In this document: in pieces, positions 44,058-53,111 of the stretch
Position numbering within the stretch: position 1 is the first letter of the stretch
Layout: the number at the start of each line of letters is the position of its first letter
From: Xanthomonas sp. XNM01
GTDB taxonomy: Bacteria; Pseudomonadota; Gammaproteobacteria; Xanthomonadales; Xanthomonadaceae
Direction of reading: 5' to 3'
Length of the DNA stretch: 64,000 bases
Assembly (NCBI RefSeq): GCF_014851915.1
Contig: NZ_JACVAP010000002.1
Coordinates: 682,001 to 746,000, forward strand
Notes under the pieces: model-generated
Told to the model about the DNA's origin: nothing
The model's database searches: none
Seen by the model: only the letters and a program-made list of their open reading frames with translations
Position numbers and translations under genes: made by a program

Positions 44058-44963
44058 TCAGTGGGCGTGCGGGGCAGCAGCGGCCGCAGCGTCGGCATCC
44101 CAGCTGCGCAGCGCCGCGTCGAGCGCGGCGACGGCAGCAGGAATGCCGGTGGCATCGAGCTGTCCCACGGTGTCCTTGTCGCTGTGGATCACTTCCATCA
44201 CCTTGGGCATCCGCTCCGGCTTCTGGCGCGAGAAGACCTGCAGGATGCCGGGGATCTCGTCGCCGCCGACCAGCGAGAACGACACGGCCGGCCAGCCTGA
44301 GCGCTGGAAGGGCAGGTGGTCGGTGGGCGGGTAGGTCTGGCCGGGAGAGAACCCCAGCTTGTTGGCACTGGTCGAGGCGCGCAGCGCGGTGACCAGCGCG
44401 GTGTCGTCCTGCGGCGTCATCATCCACAGCGTGTCGCCCCAGCCGAACACGTCGAAGTTCACGTACAGCGCCGGCTGCTCGCGGCCAGGCGTGGCGACCC
44501 ACGCGCGCGAACCGAGCAGGCCGAGTTCCTCGAGGTCCCAGAACACGAGCTGGACCCGGTGATGCGGCAGCGGCGTGGCCTTCAGCCGCTCGGCCAGTTC
44601 CAGTACCGCCGCCACGCCCGACGCGTTGTCGGTGGCGCCGTGTCCGACTTCGACGCGGTCGTAGTGCGCGCCGATCAGCAGCAGCGGCGCATCGGCGCTT
44701 CCGCCCAGATCCGCGACGATGTTCTGGCCCTTGCGGTCGTCCTGCTCGAACGGTTCCGCACGCCATGCCAGGCCCATCGCGTCCAGACGTTCGCCGATCG
44801 CGTCGGCGCGCGCGGCCGTGTCGTCGCCGGCGCTGATCCGCGCGACCTGGGCTTCCCAGGAGGCGGCTACCGTGCCTGCGTCGGCGCTGGCCGACAGCGG
44901 CGCGAACAGAAGTCCGGCCAGTGCGACATGAAGGAAGGTGGTGCGGAAAGAACGGAATTCCAT
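44058..44963 (-). CDS. M28-family zinc aminopeptidase
   Basis: A 301-residue exported metallopeptidase. A signal peptide (about 1-28) is followed by zinc-ligand motifs of the M28 family: His and Asp in GAHYDRVEVGHGATDNASG, the Glu pair in FWDLEELGLLGSR, Asp in NFDVFGWGD and the late His in PTDHLPFQRSGWP. It should remove N-terminal amino acids from peptides in the periplasm or outside the cell. AGGGGAC precedes the start at 44963. The C-terminus is Ala-rich. Confidence 0.88.
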   Translation of the reverse strand: MEFRSFRTTFLHVALAGLLFAPLSASADAGTVAASWEAQVARISAGDDTAARADAIGERLDAMGLAWRAEPFEQDDRKGQNIVADLGGSADAPLLLIGAHYDRVEVGHGATDNASGVAAVLELAERLKATPLPHHRVQLVFWDLEELGLLGSRAWVATPGREQPALYVNFDVFGWGDTLWMMTPQDDTALVTALRASTSANKLGFSPGQTYPPTDHLPFQRSGWPAVSFSLVGGDEIPGILQVFSRQKPERMPKVMEVIHSDKDTVGQLDATGIPAAVAALDAALRSWDADAAAAAAPHAH

Positions 44964-45079
44964 GGCGATGTCCCCTGGCTTCAGGGCGGCAGTATGCACT
45001 GTGCGACGGGGCCGGCGCTTGCCGTGAAGGAGTTGCGCGGCTAGGCTCCTTCACAACGGCCATTCCCAAGGAAGAGGCA

Positions 45080-45727
45080 ATGACCATCCGTGTATTTCTG
45101 GTGGACGACCATGCTCTGGTCAGGACCGGCCTGCGCATGATCCTGTCGGCCGAGGACGATATCGAGATCGTCGGCGAGGCCGAGAGCGGCGAGGAAGCGT
45201 TGCCGCAGATCCGCCGTCTCAAACCGGACGTGGTGCTGTGCGACCTGCATCTGCCGGGCGTCAGCGGCCTCGAGGTCACCGAGCGCATCGTCCGTGCCGG
45301 CCACGAAAGCCGGGTCGTGATCGTATCGGTGCTCGAGGACGGGCCGTTGCCGAAACGTCTGCTCGACGCGGGCGCGTCGGGTTACATCGGCAAGGCCGGC
45401 GACGCGCGCGAACTGCTGCGTGCGGTGCGCGAGGTCTCGCGCGGCAAGCGCTACCTGGGCACCAGCATCGCCCAGAACATCGCACTGGCCAGCGTCGATG
45501 GCGGCGGCTCGCCGTTCGACCAGCTGTCGCCGCGCGAACTGGAGGTGGCGATGCTGCTGGTGCAGGGGCTGCGGCAGGATGCGATCGCCAAGCGCCTCAG
45601 CCTGAGCGCCAAGACCGTCAACACCCACAAGTCGCGCCTGTTCGAGAAGCTGGACGTGGGCGACAACATCGCGCTTGCACGGCTGGCCGCCCGCTACGGC
45701 CTGATGGAGCCTACCCAGGGGCTGTAG
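45080..45727 (+). CDS. gacA: GacA/UvrY-type LuxR response regulator
   Basis: A 215-residue response regulator. The receiver domain has Asp9-Asp10 and phospho-acceptor Asp55 in VVLCDLHLPG, and the LuxR-type helix-turn-helix is at about 148-206 (LSPRELEVAMLLVQGLRQDA and LSAKTVNTHKSRLFEKLDVG). The SPFDQLSPRE linker and the end ALARLAARYGLME closely resemble Pseudomonas GacA, which drives small RNAs that titrate RsmA/CsrA. GGAAGAGG supports the start. In Pseudomonas gacA is followed by uvrC; here rne converges instead, so orthology rests on sequence only. The partner sensor kinase is not here. Confidence 0.8.
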   Translation: MTIRVFLVDDHALVRTGLRMILSAEDDIEIVGEAESGEEALPQIRRLKPDVVLCDLHLPGVSGLEVTERIVRAGHESRVVIVSVLEDGPLPKRLLDAGASGYIGKAGDARELLRAVREVSRGKRYLGTSIAQNIALASVDGGGSPFDQLSPRELEVAMLLVQGLRQDAIAKRLSLSAKTVNTHKSRLFEKLDVGDNIALARLAARYGLMEPTQGL

Positions 45728-45971
45728 GACGGCCGCTGCTTCGGCGGTTTCCTCGCTTGGCCGATGGCGTCGATGCCAGGCGGGCGATCCGGGAAGTGCG
45801 GACTGCGCGCAGGCTCGACGCCGCGGCGCCGCCTCGCGCTGGCGACGTGCAGCTGGCTGCCTGACACCCCTGGCCCGGCAGCACGTCGCGCAGGCCTTGT
45901 CCCGCGATGCGACCAGGGGCGCGCGCCTGATCCCGACCTGATCGGCCGCCTGGCCCCGATGAACGCCCAAA

Positions 45972-46003
45972 CGCAACGGGCCGGCATGTGCCGGCCCGTT
46001 GCG
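45972..46003 (-). terminator. rne terminator
   Basis: A perfect 15-bp stem (CGCAACGGGCCGGCA / TGCCGGCCCGTTGCG) with a two-base loop (a 4-nt loop if the last pair opens) begins 21 nt after the rne stop. On the minus strand it is followed by TTTGGGC. Confidence 0.8.
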
Positions 46004-46024
46004 CGATCAGGCGAGTGACCGCCT

Positions 46025-49000
46025 TCAGTTCGGCTTGGCGTCGCCAGGCGTCGCTGCGTCGTCCTCGCCAGTCGTGGCGGAGGCCTCAGGCTGCGTATCC
46101 GGCTCCGTGCCGGCCGGCACCGTGTCGGCGTCGGTCGGCAGCGGTGCGGCATCGAACAGGCCCGGCATGGCCGGAGCCGGCGCCGCAGGCCTGGAGACGG
46201 CGGCTTCCGCGGCCGGCTCCTGCGGCGGGGTGGTGTCGACCACGCTCGCCTCGGCTTCGCTGACGGCAGCCGGATCGGCCTCGACCACAGGTGCGGTCCG
46301 CGCCTCGGCGACGGGTGCAGCGGCGACCTCGGCGGCGGCATCGACCGGCGTCGGCACGACCGCTGCCGTCTCCACCGGCTGCTGCGCTGCCACGGTGGCC
46401 GCGGCTTCGACGCTGTCCGTGCTGGCTGCCACCTCGGCGACGACCGGGGCGACCTCGATTGCCTCTGCTGCAGCGACCCTGGTCTCGACCTCGGCCGGGG
46501 CGACCGGTGCTGCTTCGGCCTCGGCACTCACCGGCGCGGTCGGCCGTGCGACGGGCTCCACCACCGGCTCGGCACCGCCCGCATCGACCGCAGCGGCGGG
46601 CGACACGGAGCGGGGCTGCGGCACGGGAGTGGTCGCGGGCGCAACGGGCTTCGGTGCGACGATGTCGTCGAAGTCGAACTCCGGCTGACCGGCGGTGCTG
46701 GCTGCAGGCGCGGCGCTTTCGCCGTCGCCTTCGTCGCTGCCGTCGTCCAGGCCATCATCGACGCCATCGGCACTGGCTTCGGTCGCTGCACCGGCGCCTT
46801 CGGCACCACGCCGACGGCGACGACCGCCACGCCGACCACGCCGGCGCCGGCTTCCACCTTCACCATTACCGTCCTCGCCGGCAGCCGGCTGCTCGCCTGC
46901 CACCGTCTCGACAGCAGCGATGTCGGCGCCATCGGTCTCGGGCGCCGACGTCGGCGCAGTCACGAGCGCGGCGGTCGATGCGGCGACCACGGCAGTTGTG
47001 GCCACGTCCTCGGCGGCCACCGCCGGATTCTCGCGCGGGGCCTTGGCCGGTGCGTTCTCACCGTTGGCTGCCGGCACCTGCTGCTTCTGCTCCTGGCGCG
47101 GCGCCTGGGCCTGCCGGGGCTGCTTCTGCTTCTGCGGCTTGGCGGCCTGGGCATCACCGGTGGTCGCGGCGGACGGCTGCTGCCTGACCTTGTCCTGCTG
47201 CCGATCCTGCTGCTTGTCCTGCGCCTTTTCCTGGCGCGGCTGCTGCGGATTGCCGCCCTTGCCCTGGCCGCGCTGCTTCTGCTGCTGGCCACGGCCGTTC
47301 TGGCCCTGGCCGCCGGCATCGCCGTTGCGACCATCGCGGCGCTGGCGATCACCGCGCTCGCCGCGGTTGCCACGCTGCTCGCCCTGGCGGGTCGACTGCT
47401 CCCTGGTCCGTTCCGGTGCCGGAGCGGAATCGGCCGCGCCGAACAGGCGCTTGAAGAAGCCGACCACGCCGCCACCGGTCTGCACCGGCGTCTGCACGGG
47501 CACGGCCACCGGCGCGGGTGCCGGCGCTTCCTCGCGCTCCTCGCGTACCGGGGCCGGGCGCGGCGGCGCCACGCGGGTCACGGCCGGCGGCGGCGGGATG
47601 TTGAGCTGGGCCTTGGTCAGCGCATGCACCGGCAGCTTGCGCGGGGTGCCGCGCTGGTAGCTGGGCTTGCCGCTTTCCTCGCCGAGTTCGTTCTCGCGCA
47701 GGCGCGTGACTTCGTAGTGCGGAGTGTGCAGCTGTTCGTCGGCGACGATGATGATCGGCGCGTCGTGGCGCTTCTCGATCTCGCGCAGCGCGTTGCGCTT
47801 CTCGTTGAGCAGGAAGTTGGCGATCTCGACCGGGGCCTGGACCAGCACCTGTCCGGTGTTCTCCTTCATCGCGTGCTCTTCGGCGACGCGGATGATCGAC
47901 AGCGACAGCGACTCGACGCTGCGCATGCGGCCGTGGCCTTCGCAGCGCGGGCAGACGATCTGGCTGGACTCGCCCAGGCTGGCGCGCAGGCGCTGGCGCG
48001 ACATCTCCATCAGGCCGAAGCGGCTGATGCGGCCCAGCTGGACGCGGGCGCGGTCGTACTTCAGCGATCCCTGCAGGCGGTCTTCGACCGCACGCTGGTG
48101 CTTGGACGAGGACATGTCGATGAAGTCGATCACCACCAGGCCGCCCAGGTCGCGCAGGCGCAGCTGGCGGGCCACTTCCTCGGCCGCTTCCAGATTGGTG
48201 TGGAACGCGGTTTCCTCGATGTCGCCGCCCTTGGTGGCGCGGGCCGAGTTCACGTCGACCGCGGTCAGCGCCTCGGTCTGGTCGATCACCAGCGCGCCGC
48301 CGGAGGGCAGGCGGATGGTGCGCTCGTACGCGTTCTCGATCTGCGACTCGATCTGGAAGCGGTTGAACAGCGGGATGTCGTCGGTGTAGTGCTTGAGCTT
48401 GCGCAGGCTCTGCGGCATCACCTGCTGCATGAACTGCTGCGCGTCCTGGTACATCTCGTCGGTGTCGACCAGGATCTCGCCGATGTCGGCGCGCAGGTAG
48501 TCGCGCAGGGCGCGGATGATCAGGCGCGATTCCTGGTAGATCAGGAACGGGGCCGGCTTGGCCAGCGCGGCCTCGGCGATCGCGCGCCAGGCGGCCAGCA
48601 GGTAGTCCAGGTCCCACTGCAGCTCTTCGGCATCGCGGCCGACGCCGGCGGTGCGGATGATCACGCCCATGTCGTCGGGGATGTTCAGCGCGTCCATCGC
48701 GCGCTTGAGCTCGGCGCGGTCCTCACCCTCGATCCGGCGCGAGACGCCGCCGGCCGACGGCGAGTTCGGCATCAGCACCATGTAGCGGCCGGCCAGCGAG
48801 ATGAACGTGGTCAGGGCGGCGCCCTTGTTGCCGCGCTCGTCCTTGTCGACCTGGACCACCACTTCCTGGCCTTCGCGCAGCAGCTCGCGGATGCCGGCCT
48901 TGTTGTGGTCGACACCGGCCTGGAAGTAGTCGCGGGAGATTTCCTTCAGCGGCAGGAAGCCGTGGCGGTCGGCGCCGTAATCGACGAAGGCGGCTTCGAG

Positions 49001-49156
49001 CGAGGGCTCGAGGCGGGTGATGCGGCCCTTGTAGATGTTGGACTTGCGCTGTTCCTTCGAGGGTTGCTCGATGTCGATGTCGTACAGCGTCTGGCCATCG
49101 ACAATGGCCACGCGCAGCTCTTCGGCCTGCGTGGCATTGATCAGCATTCGCTTCAT
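46025..49156 (-). CDS. rne: Ribonuclease E
   Basis: A 1043-residue endoribonuclease that starts mRNA decay and processes rRNA and tRNA. The N-terminal half is conserved: S1 domain (about 35-125), the DNase-I-like catalytic site with Asp301 ([15 protein letters not shown]) and Asp344 ([10 protein letters not shown]), and the zinc link Cys402/Cys405 in [11 protein letters not shown]. From about residue 510 the C-terminal half is disordered and compositionally biased: Pro/Arg, then Gln/Gly/Arg-rich (about 590-700), then Ala/Val/Glu-rich repeats. It is the scaffold for degradosome partners. The start is the ATG at 49156 ([10 protein letters not shown]). A long structured leader precedes it. Confidence 0.96.
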   Translation of the reverse strand: MKRMLINATQAEELRVAIVDGQTLYDIDIEQPSKEQRKSNIYKGRITRLEPSLEAAFVDYGADRHGFLPLKEISRDYFQAGVDHNKAGIRELLREGQEVVVQVDKDERGNKGAALTTFISLAGRYMVLMPNSPSAGGVSRRIEGEDRAELKRAMDALNIPDDMGVIIRTAGVGRDAEELQWDLDYLLAAWRAIAEAALAKPAPFLIYQESRLIIRALRDYLRADIGEILVDTDEMYQDAQQFMQQVMPQSLRKLKHYTDDIPLFNRFQIESQIENAYERTIRLPSGGALVIDQTEALTAVDVNSARATKGGDIEETAFHTNLEAAEEVARQLRLRDLGGLVVIDFIDMSSSKHQRAVEDRLQGSLKYDRARVQLGRISRFGLMEMSRQRLRASLGESSQIVCPRCEGHGRMRSVESLSLSIIRVAEEHAMKENTGQVLVQAPVEIANFLLNEKRNALREIEKRHDAPIIIVADEQLHTPHYEVTRLRENELGEESGKPSYQRGTPRKLPVHALTKAQLNIPPPPAVTRVAPPRPAPVREEREEAPAPAPVAVPVQTPVQTGGGVVGFFKRLFGAADSAPAPERTREQSTRQGEQRGNRGERGDRQRRDGRNGDAGGQGQNGRGQQQKQRGQGKGGNPQQPRQEKAQDKQQDRQQDKVRQQPSAATTGDAQAAKPQKQKQPRQAQAPRQEQKQQVPAANGENAPAKAPRENPAVAAEDVATTAVVAASTAALVTAPTSAPETDGADIAAVETVAGEQPAAGEDGNGEGGSRRRRGRRGGRRRRRGAEGAGAATEASADGVDDGLDDGSDEGDGESAAPAASTAGQPEFDFDDIVAPKPVAPATTPVPQPRSVSPAAAVDAGGAEPVVEPVARPTAPVSAEAEAAPVAPAEVETRVAAAEAIEVAPVVAEVAASTDSVEAAATVAAQQPVETAAVVPTPVDAAAEVAAAPVAEARTAPVVEADPAAVSEAEASVVDTTPPQEPAAEAAVSRPAAPAPAMPGLFDAAPLPTDADTVPAGTEPDTQPEASATTGEDDAATPGDAKPN

Positions 49157-49559
49157 TGTTGCGTTCCTTGAATGCGCTCTACCGCGCGGAACGCCGGGGT
49201 ATTGGCTCTGGAATCCCACCCCGGGAGGTGGGGTCCGCCGTCCATACCGCGCAGGCGCGGGTTTGGACGGAATCTCGCTTCCAGCGCTGCAACACCGCGG
49301 CGGACCACGGGAGCGCTCTGTTACCTGTTGTTGCGGGCCGGCGGCGCTGGGCGCCGCACGGGACATGTTCAGCTACCGATGCTCTGACCCACCGGGCCAT
49401 GGCCGGGTCTGCCTGCAAGCCGCTAACATGGCCGCCCCGGGGGCGGTGGTCGCGCACTGTGCCGGGATCGCGGGAAGCCCGGGCTTCTGGCCCTGCAACT
49501 TCTTCCAGCGGAATCAAACCCTTACATAGCCCCCCGAGTCTAACAGAATAATCGTGTCC
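49157..49559 (-). promoter_or_regulatory. Structured rne leader / divergent rne-rluC region
   Basis: The 403 nt between the divergent rne and rluC starts hold no gene. On the rne side, 49238-49270 forms a two-part hairpin: 7 bp CCGTCCA/TGGACGG, a small internal loop, then CCGCG/CGCGG. Closer to rne, CCCACC/GGTGGG forms a 6-bp stem near 49214-49231. E. coli rne has a similar long leader with hairpins through which RNase E controls its own mRNA. An AATAAT box at about 49546-49551 is a candidate rluC -10. Confidence 0.55.
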
Positions 49560-50519
49560 ATGACCGACCCAGCCAGCGCCCGTGCCGGCGCCCGCACCGT
49601 GAAGGTGCCGGACGACCGCGCCGGACAGCGCCTCGACAACTTTCTGCTCGGCCAGCTCAAGGGCGCGCCGCGCAGCCTGGTCTACAAACTGGTCCGCAGC
49701 GGGCAGGTGCGTGTGAACGGTGGTCGGGCCAAGGCCGAGCGCAAGCTCGAGGGCGGTGACGAGGTCCGGATCCCGCCGGTGCGGGTGGCCGAGGAAGGCG
49801 AGCGTGGCACGCCCGCGCCCGGCCTGCTGCAGCGGATCGAATCGGCGATCGTGTTCGAGGACGCACGCCTGCTGGCGCTGGACAAGCCGACCGGCGTGGC
49901 CAGCCACGGGGGCAGCGGGATCAGCTTCGGCGCGATCGAGACCCTGCGTGCCCTGCGTCCCGGCCAGACCCTGGAACTGGTCCACCGGCTGGACCGCGAC
50001 ACCTCCGGGGTGCTGATCGTGGCGAAGAAGCGCTCGGCGCTGAGCGAGCTGCAGGCGCTGCTGCGCGAGGATCATGGCGCCGGCATCCGCAAGCGCTACC
50101 TGACCCTGCTGACCGGCCGGATGCCGGACGGGACGATGACCGTGGACGCGCCCCTGCACGTGGGCCTGCGCCAGGGCGGCGAGCGCCATGTCCAGGTCAA
50201 TCCCATCGGCAAGGAATCGATCAGCCATTTCCGGGTGCTGGAGCGACACGGCGGGCAGTCGTACTGCGAGGTCCGCATCGAGACCGGCCGCACCCACCAG
50301 ATCCGCGCCCACGCCCAGCACATCGGTCATCCGGTGGCCGGCGACGACAAGTACGGCGATCCGGAAGTGAACCGGCGGCTGCGTGACAAGGCCGGCCTGC
50401 GCCGGCTGTTCCTGCACGCGGCTTCGCTGGAGTTCGCGCTCGACGACGGACGCAGCCCTTACACGATCAGGGCGCCGCTGGCGCCTGAACTGCGCGAAGT
50501 CCTCGAGCGGTTGTCGTGA
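49560..50519 (+). CDS. rluC: 23S rRNA pseudouridine synthase RluC
   Basis: A 319-residue pseudouridine synthase. An N-terminal S4 RNA-binding domain (about 15-75: RLDNFLLGQLKG and LVRSGQVRVNG) precedes the catalytic RluA-type domain with Asp145 in VHRLDRDTSGVLIV. Later motifs RTHQIRAHAQHIGHP and GDDKYG fit RluC, which modifies U955, U2504 and U2580 of 23S rRNA. The ATG at 49560 is preferred; a GTG two codons earlier (49554) is possible. It is divergent from rne, the same order as in E. coli and many relatives. Confidence 0.95.
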   Translation: MTDPASARAGARTVKVPDDRAGQRLDNFLLGQLKGAPRSLVYKLVRSGQVRVNGGRAKAERKLEGGDEVRIPPVRVAEEGERGTPAPGLLQRIESAIVFEDARLLALDKPTGVASHGGSGISFGAIETLRALRPGQTLELVHRLDRDTSGVLIVAKKRSALSELQALLREDHGAGIRKRYLTLLTGRMPDGTMTVDAPLHVGLRQGGERHVQVNPIGKESISHFRVLERHGGQSYCEVRIETGRTHQIRAHAQHIGHPVAGDDKYGDPEVNRRLRDKAGLRRLFLHAASLEFALDDGRSPYTIRAPLAPELREVLERLS

Positions 50520-50529
50520 GCGGAGGGGG

Positions 50530-50552
50530 CGGGACAGCGGATCAGTGTCCCG
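50530..50552 (+). terminator. Hairpin after rluC
   Basis: A 7-bp stem CGGGACA / TGTCCCG encloses 9 nt, 10 nt after the rluC stop. It is followed by a pyrimidine-rich run (TTCCCTCGTTCTCTC). It is a likely terminator, although without a pure U-tract. Confidence 0.5.
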
Positions 50553-50784
50553 GGCTTCCCTCGTTCTCTCCGCCATCGATTGCCGATCCACCGGCGGGAA
50601 GTGCTGGCGGCCGGCGCTTCGGCTTCGGTCGCCACCACCGGCCCTTCCGATCGGCGGATCGCCGTGGGCGAGGGGAAACGTGGGCGAGGGGGAGGTTGCC
50701 TCCGCCTTCGGTGGTCGGTCGCCCGATCGGCGACGGGTGAAGGCGGGACTGCCGCTCCCGTCATGCGCCTGGGCTATACGTCCG

Positions 50785-51594
50785 TCACCATTTGAACAGC
50801 ACCAGGCTCAGCGCCAGCACGCCCATGCCGCTGACCAGGCCGTACACCGTCTCGTGGCCCTTGGCGTAGCGCTTGGCTGCCGGCAGCAGTTCGTCGATGG
50901 CCAGGAACACCATCACGCCGGCGATCACGCCGAACACCGCGCCGAACACCGCCTCGGACAGGAAGTTCGACAGCAGTGCGTAGCCGATGAGCGCGCCGAC
51001 CGGTTCGGCCAGGCCCGACAGCAGGCTGGCGACGAAGGCGTAGGTCTTGTTGCCGGTGGCGTAATAGACCGGTACCGCGATCGCGATGCCCTCGGGGATG
51101 TTGTGGATGGCGATGGCGAACGCCAGCGGCAGGCCGACGGCCGGGCTCTCCAGCGTCGCGAAGAACGTCGCCAGGCCTTCCGGGAAGTTGTGCGCGGTGA
51201 TCGCGATCGCGGTCATCAGGCCGACCCGGCGGATGTAGTCGCGGTTCTGTTCGCGCAGCGCCGGGTCGTCGCTGGTCAGGCTGTCGTGCGGATTGGGCAC
51301 CAGCCGGTCGATCAGCATGATCAGCACCATGCCGGCCAGGAAGGCGAAGGTGGCGTAGGTGAAGCCCAGCCGATCGTCGAAGGCCGCGGTGAACGAGGCG
51401 ATCGACTTGTTGAGGATCTCCGACAGCGACACGTAGACCATCGCGCCGCCGGCGAAGGCCAGCCCGAACGCGAGCAGGCGCGGGTTCGGGCCGCGCGCGA
51501 AGGTGACCAGCAGGCTGCCCAGGCCGGTGGCCAGGCCCGCGGCGAGAGTGACGCCGAGGGCGACCAGGACGGCGGACAGGGAGGGGTCTTGCAT
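50785..51594 (-). CDS. zupT: ZIP-family zinc transporter ZupT
   Basis: A 269-residue membrane protein with eight hydrophobic segments that should import zinc and other divalent metals. The two metal-site helices carry HNFPEGLATFFA and HNIPEGIAIAVPVYYA, the hallmark of ZIP proteins. A short acidic cytoplasmic loop (NPHDSLTSDDPALREQNRD) contains one His and several Asp. The start is the ATG at 51594. It is followed on the minus strand by intergenic sequence and preceded by a TonB-like lipoprotein gene. No Zur site was recognised. Confidence 0.93.
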   Translation of the reverse strand: MQDPSLSAVLVALGVTLAAGLATGLGSLLVTFARGPNPRLLAFGLAFAGGAMVYVSLSEILNKSIASFTAAFDDRLGFTYATFAFLAGMVLIMLIDRLVPNPHDSLTSDDPALREQNRDYIRRVGLMTAIAITAHNFPEGLATFFATLESPAVGLPLAFAIAIHNIPEGIAIAVPVYYATGNKTYAFVASLLSGLAEPVGALIGYALLSNFLSEAVFGAVFGVIAGVMVFLAIDELLPAAKRYAKGHETVYGLVSGMGVLALSLVLFKW

Positions 51595-51639
51595 CGGTAT
51601 GGGCGGGATGGGCGGCGATGGAGAAGGGCGCGGCGGCGG

Positions 51640-52062
51640 TCAGCCGCCGCGACGGGCGTCGAGCGCGAAGCAGGCGTCCGGACGGATGTCCGGGGCGCGG
51701 AAGTTCATCGGCACCTGGATGGTCTTGGCCACCGGCTGCCCGTTGCGGGTCGCCGGGCGGAAGGTCCAGCCCTTCACCGACTCCAGGGCCAGCGTGTCCA
51801 GCGCCTCGACGCCGCTGCTGCGGGCCAGGTCGATCCGGGTTGGCTTGCCCTCGACGCCGATCTCCACGTTGAGCACGCTCTGCCCGGCGGCGCCGGCGCA
51901 GGCCAGTTCCATCGAATAGACCGGCGGTGGCGTATCGATCGCGGCGACCTCGGTCGGCGGGACGGCCGGGGCCGCAGGCTCGGTGCTGCCGCCACCGCAG
52001 GCCGTGAGCAGGCCGGCCGTGGTCAGGAGCGCGAAGATGCGGAAGGACGCGTGGGTCGTCAT
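51640..52062 (-). CDS. TonB-like-domain lipoprotein
   Basis: A 140-residue protein with a lipoprotein signal ending in the lipobox LLTAC (Cys22). A short Pro/Ala linker and a C-terminal domain related to TonB follow (VEIGVEGKPTRIDLARSSGV, ALESVKGWTFRPATRNGQP). It is the third TonB-like protein in this window and the only one with a lipid anchor instead of a membrane helix. Its start lies 2 nt after the stop of the pterin dehydratase gene, so they are an operon. Function is unknown. Confidence 0.75.
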   Translation of the reverse strand: MTTHASFRIFALLTTAGLLTACGGGSTEPAAPAVPPTEVAAIDTPPPVYSMELACAGAAGQSVLNVEIGVEGKPTRIDLARSSGVEALDTLALESVKGWTFRPATRNGQPVAKTIQVPMNFRAPDIRPDACFALDARRGG

Positions 52063-52064
52063 GG

Positions 52065-52409
52065 TCAGGTCTCCAGCAGGGCGGCGGCGCGGGCCGCGCA
52101 GATGAAGTCGTTCTCGCTCAGTCCGCCGACGTCGTGGGTCGAGAAGCGGACCACGCAGCGGTCGTAGTGCACGCCCAGGTCGGGATGGTGGTCCTCGCGG
52201 TGGGCGACCCAGGCCAGCGCGTTCACGAACGCCATCGTGCGGTGGTAGTCGTCGAAGCGGAAGGTCCGCATCAGGGCGCGCCCGTCCTCGGCCAGCTCCC
52301 AGCCCGGAATCTGCGGCAGCAGCTCGGCGATGCGGGCTTCGCCCAGGCGATGGTCCTGGCCGCGGCGCGGAGTGCAGTGGGCCTGGGCGAGCGGAATCAG
52401 GTCGGACAT
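52065..52409 (-). CDS. 4a-hydroxytetrahydrobiopterin dehydratase (PCD/PhhB)
   Basis: A 114-residue protein of the pterin-4a-carbinolamine dehydratase family. It recycles the pterin cofactor after aromatic amino-acid hydroxylation. The active-site pattern is clear: [20 protein letters not shown] followed by [12 protein letters not shown]. Phenylalanine hydroxylase (phhA) is not in the window, so its partner is either elsewhere or it serves molybdopterin metabolism, as suggested for some PCD proteins. The TonB-like lipoprotein gene follows at 2 nt. Confidence 0.93.
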   Translation of the reverse strand: MSDLIPLAQAHCTPRRGQDHRLGEARIAELLPQIPGWELAEDGRALMRTFRFDDYHRTMAFVNALAWVAHREDHHPDLGVHYDRCVVRFSTHDVGGLSENDFICAARAAALLET

Positions 52410-52486
52410 GGTGGTCCCTCCGGCAGTCTGAACATGGTGCGTGGCCCGTCCCCACGCCCGGGTGCGGCGTTGCGATGGGAGGGCGC

Positions 52487-52492
52487 TAGAAT
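52487..52492 (+). promoter_or_regulatory. -10 box placed for leaderless nfuA mRNA
   Basis: TAGAAT, 6 nt, then ATG, the same geometry as before mtnA and trhO. No ribosome site is visible. Confidence 0.5.
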
Positions 52493-52498
52493 AGCCGC

Positions 52499-53095
52499 AT
52501 GATCAACATTTCCGACAGCGCGCAGGCGCACTTCCGCAAGCTGGTCGAGCGCGAGGCGATCCCGGGGCTGGGCGTACGCCTGAGCGCCGTTCATGGTGGT
52601 ACCTCGCGTGCGGACGCCCGGCTCGAATTCGCCGAGCCGTCCGAGCTGGCAGGCGACGAATGGGCCGTCGACTGCGACGGCTTCACCTTGTATGTGGCGG
52701 CCGACAGCGTGGCCTGGCTGGACGGGGCGGACATCGATTACGTGTTCCAGGGCACCGGGGCGCAGCTGACCATCAAGGCCCCGAAGATCAAGGGCGAGGC
52801 GCCTGCCGAGTCTGCGTCGCTGGTCGAGCGTGTGCGCTGGGTCATGGAGAACGAGATCAATCCGCAGCTGGCCCAGCATGGTGGCCGCGCGACCGTGCAG
52901 GAAGTGTCCAGCGACGGCGTGGTGCTGCTGCGCTTCGGTGGCGGTTGCCATGGTTGCGGCATGGCCGACGTGACCTTGAAGCAGGGGATCGAGAAGACGC
53001 TGATCGCACGGGTTCCGGGCATCACCGCCGTGCGCGACGCGACCGACCACGATACCGGCGACGCACCGTACATGCCGCGCGGCAACGCCGCCTGA
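52499..53095 (+). CDS. nfuA: Fe-S carrier protein NfuA
   Basis: A 198-residue iron-sulfur delivery protein. The N-terminal A-type-like domain (about 1-95) has lost the usual cysteines and serves for partner binding. The C-terminal NifU domain carries the cluster-binding Cys150 and Cys153 in [16 protein letters not shown]. It passes 4Fe-4S clusters to apo-enzymes under stress. The gene is followed after 16 nt by a large repetitive membrane protein, and the two may share a transcript. Confidence 0.95.
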   Translation: MINISDSAQAHFRKLVEREAIPGLGVRLSAVHGGTSRADARLEFAEPSELAGDEWAVDCDGFTLYVAADSVAWLDGADIDYVFQGTGAQLTIKAPKIKGEAPAESASLVERVRWVMENEINPQLAQHGGRATVQEVSSDGVVLLRFGGGCHGCGMADVTLKQGIEKTLIARVPGITAVRDATDHDTGDAPYMPRGNAA

Positions 53096-53111
53096 TCGCC
53101 TGCGCGCGCCG

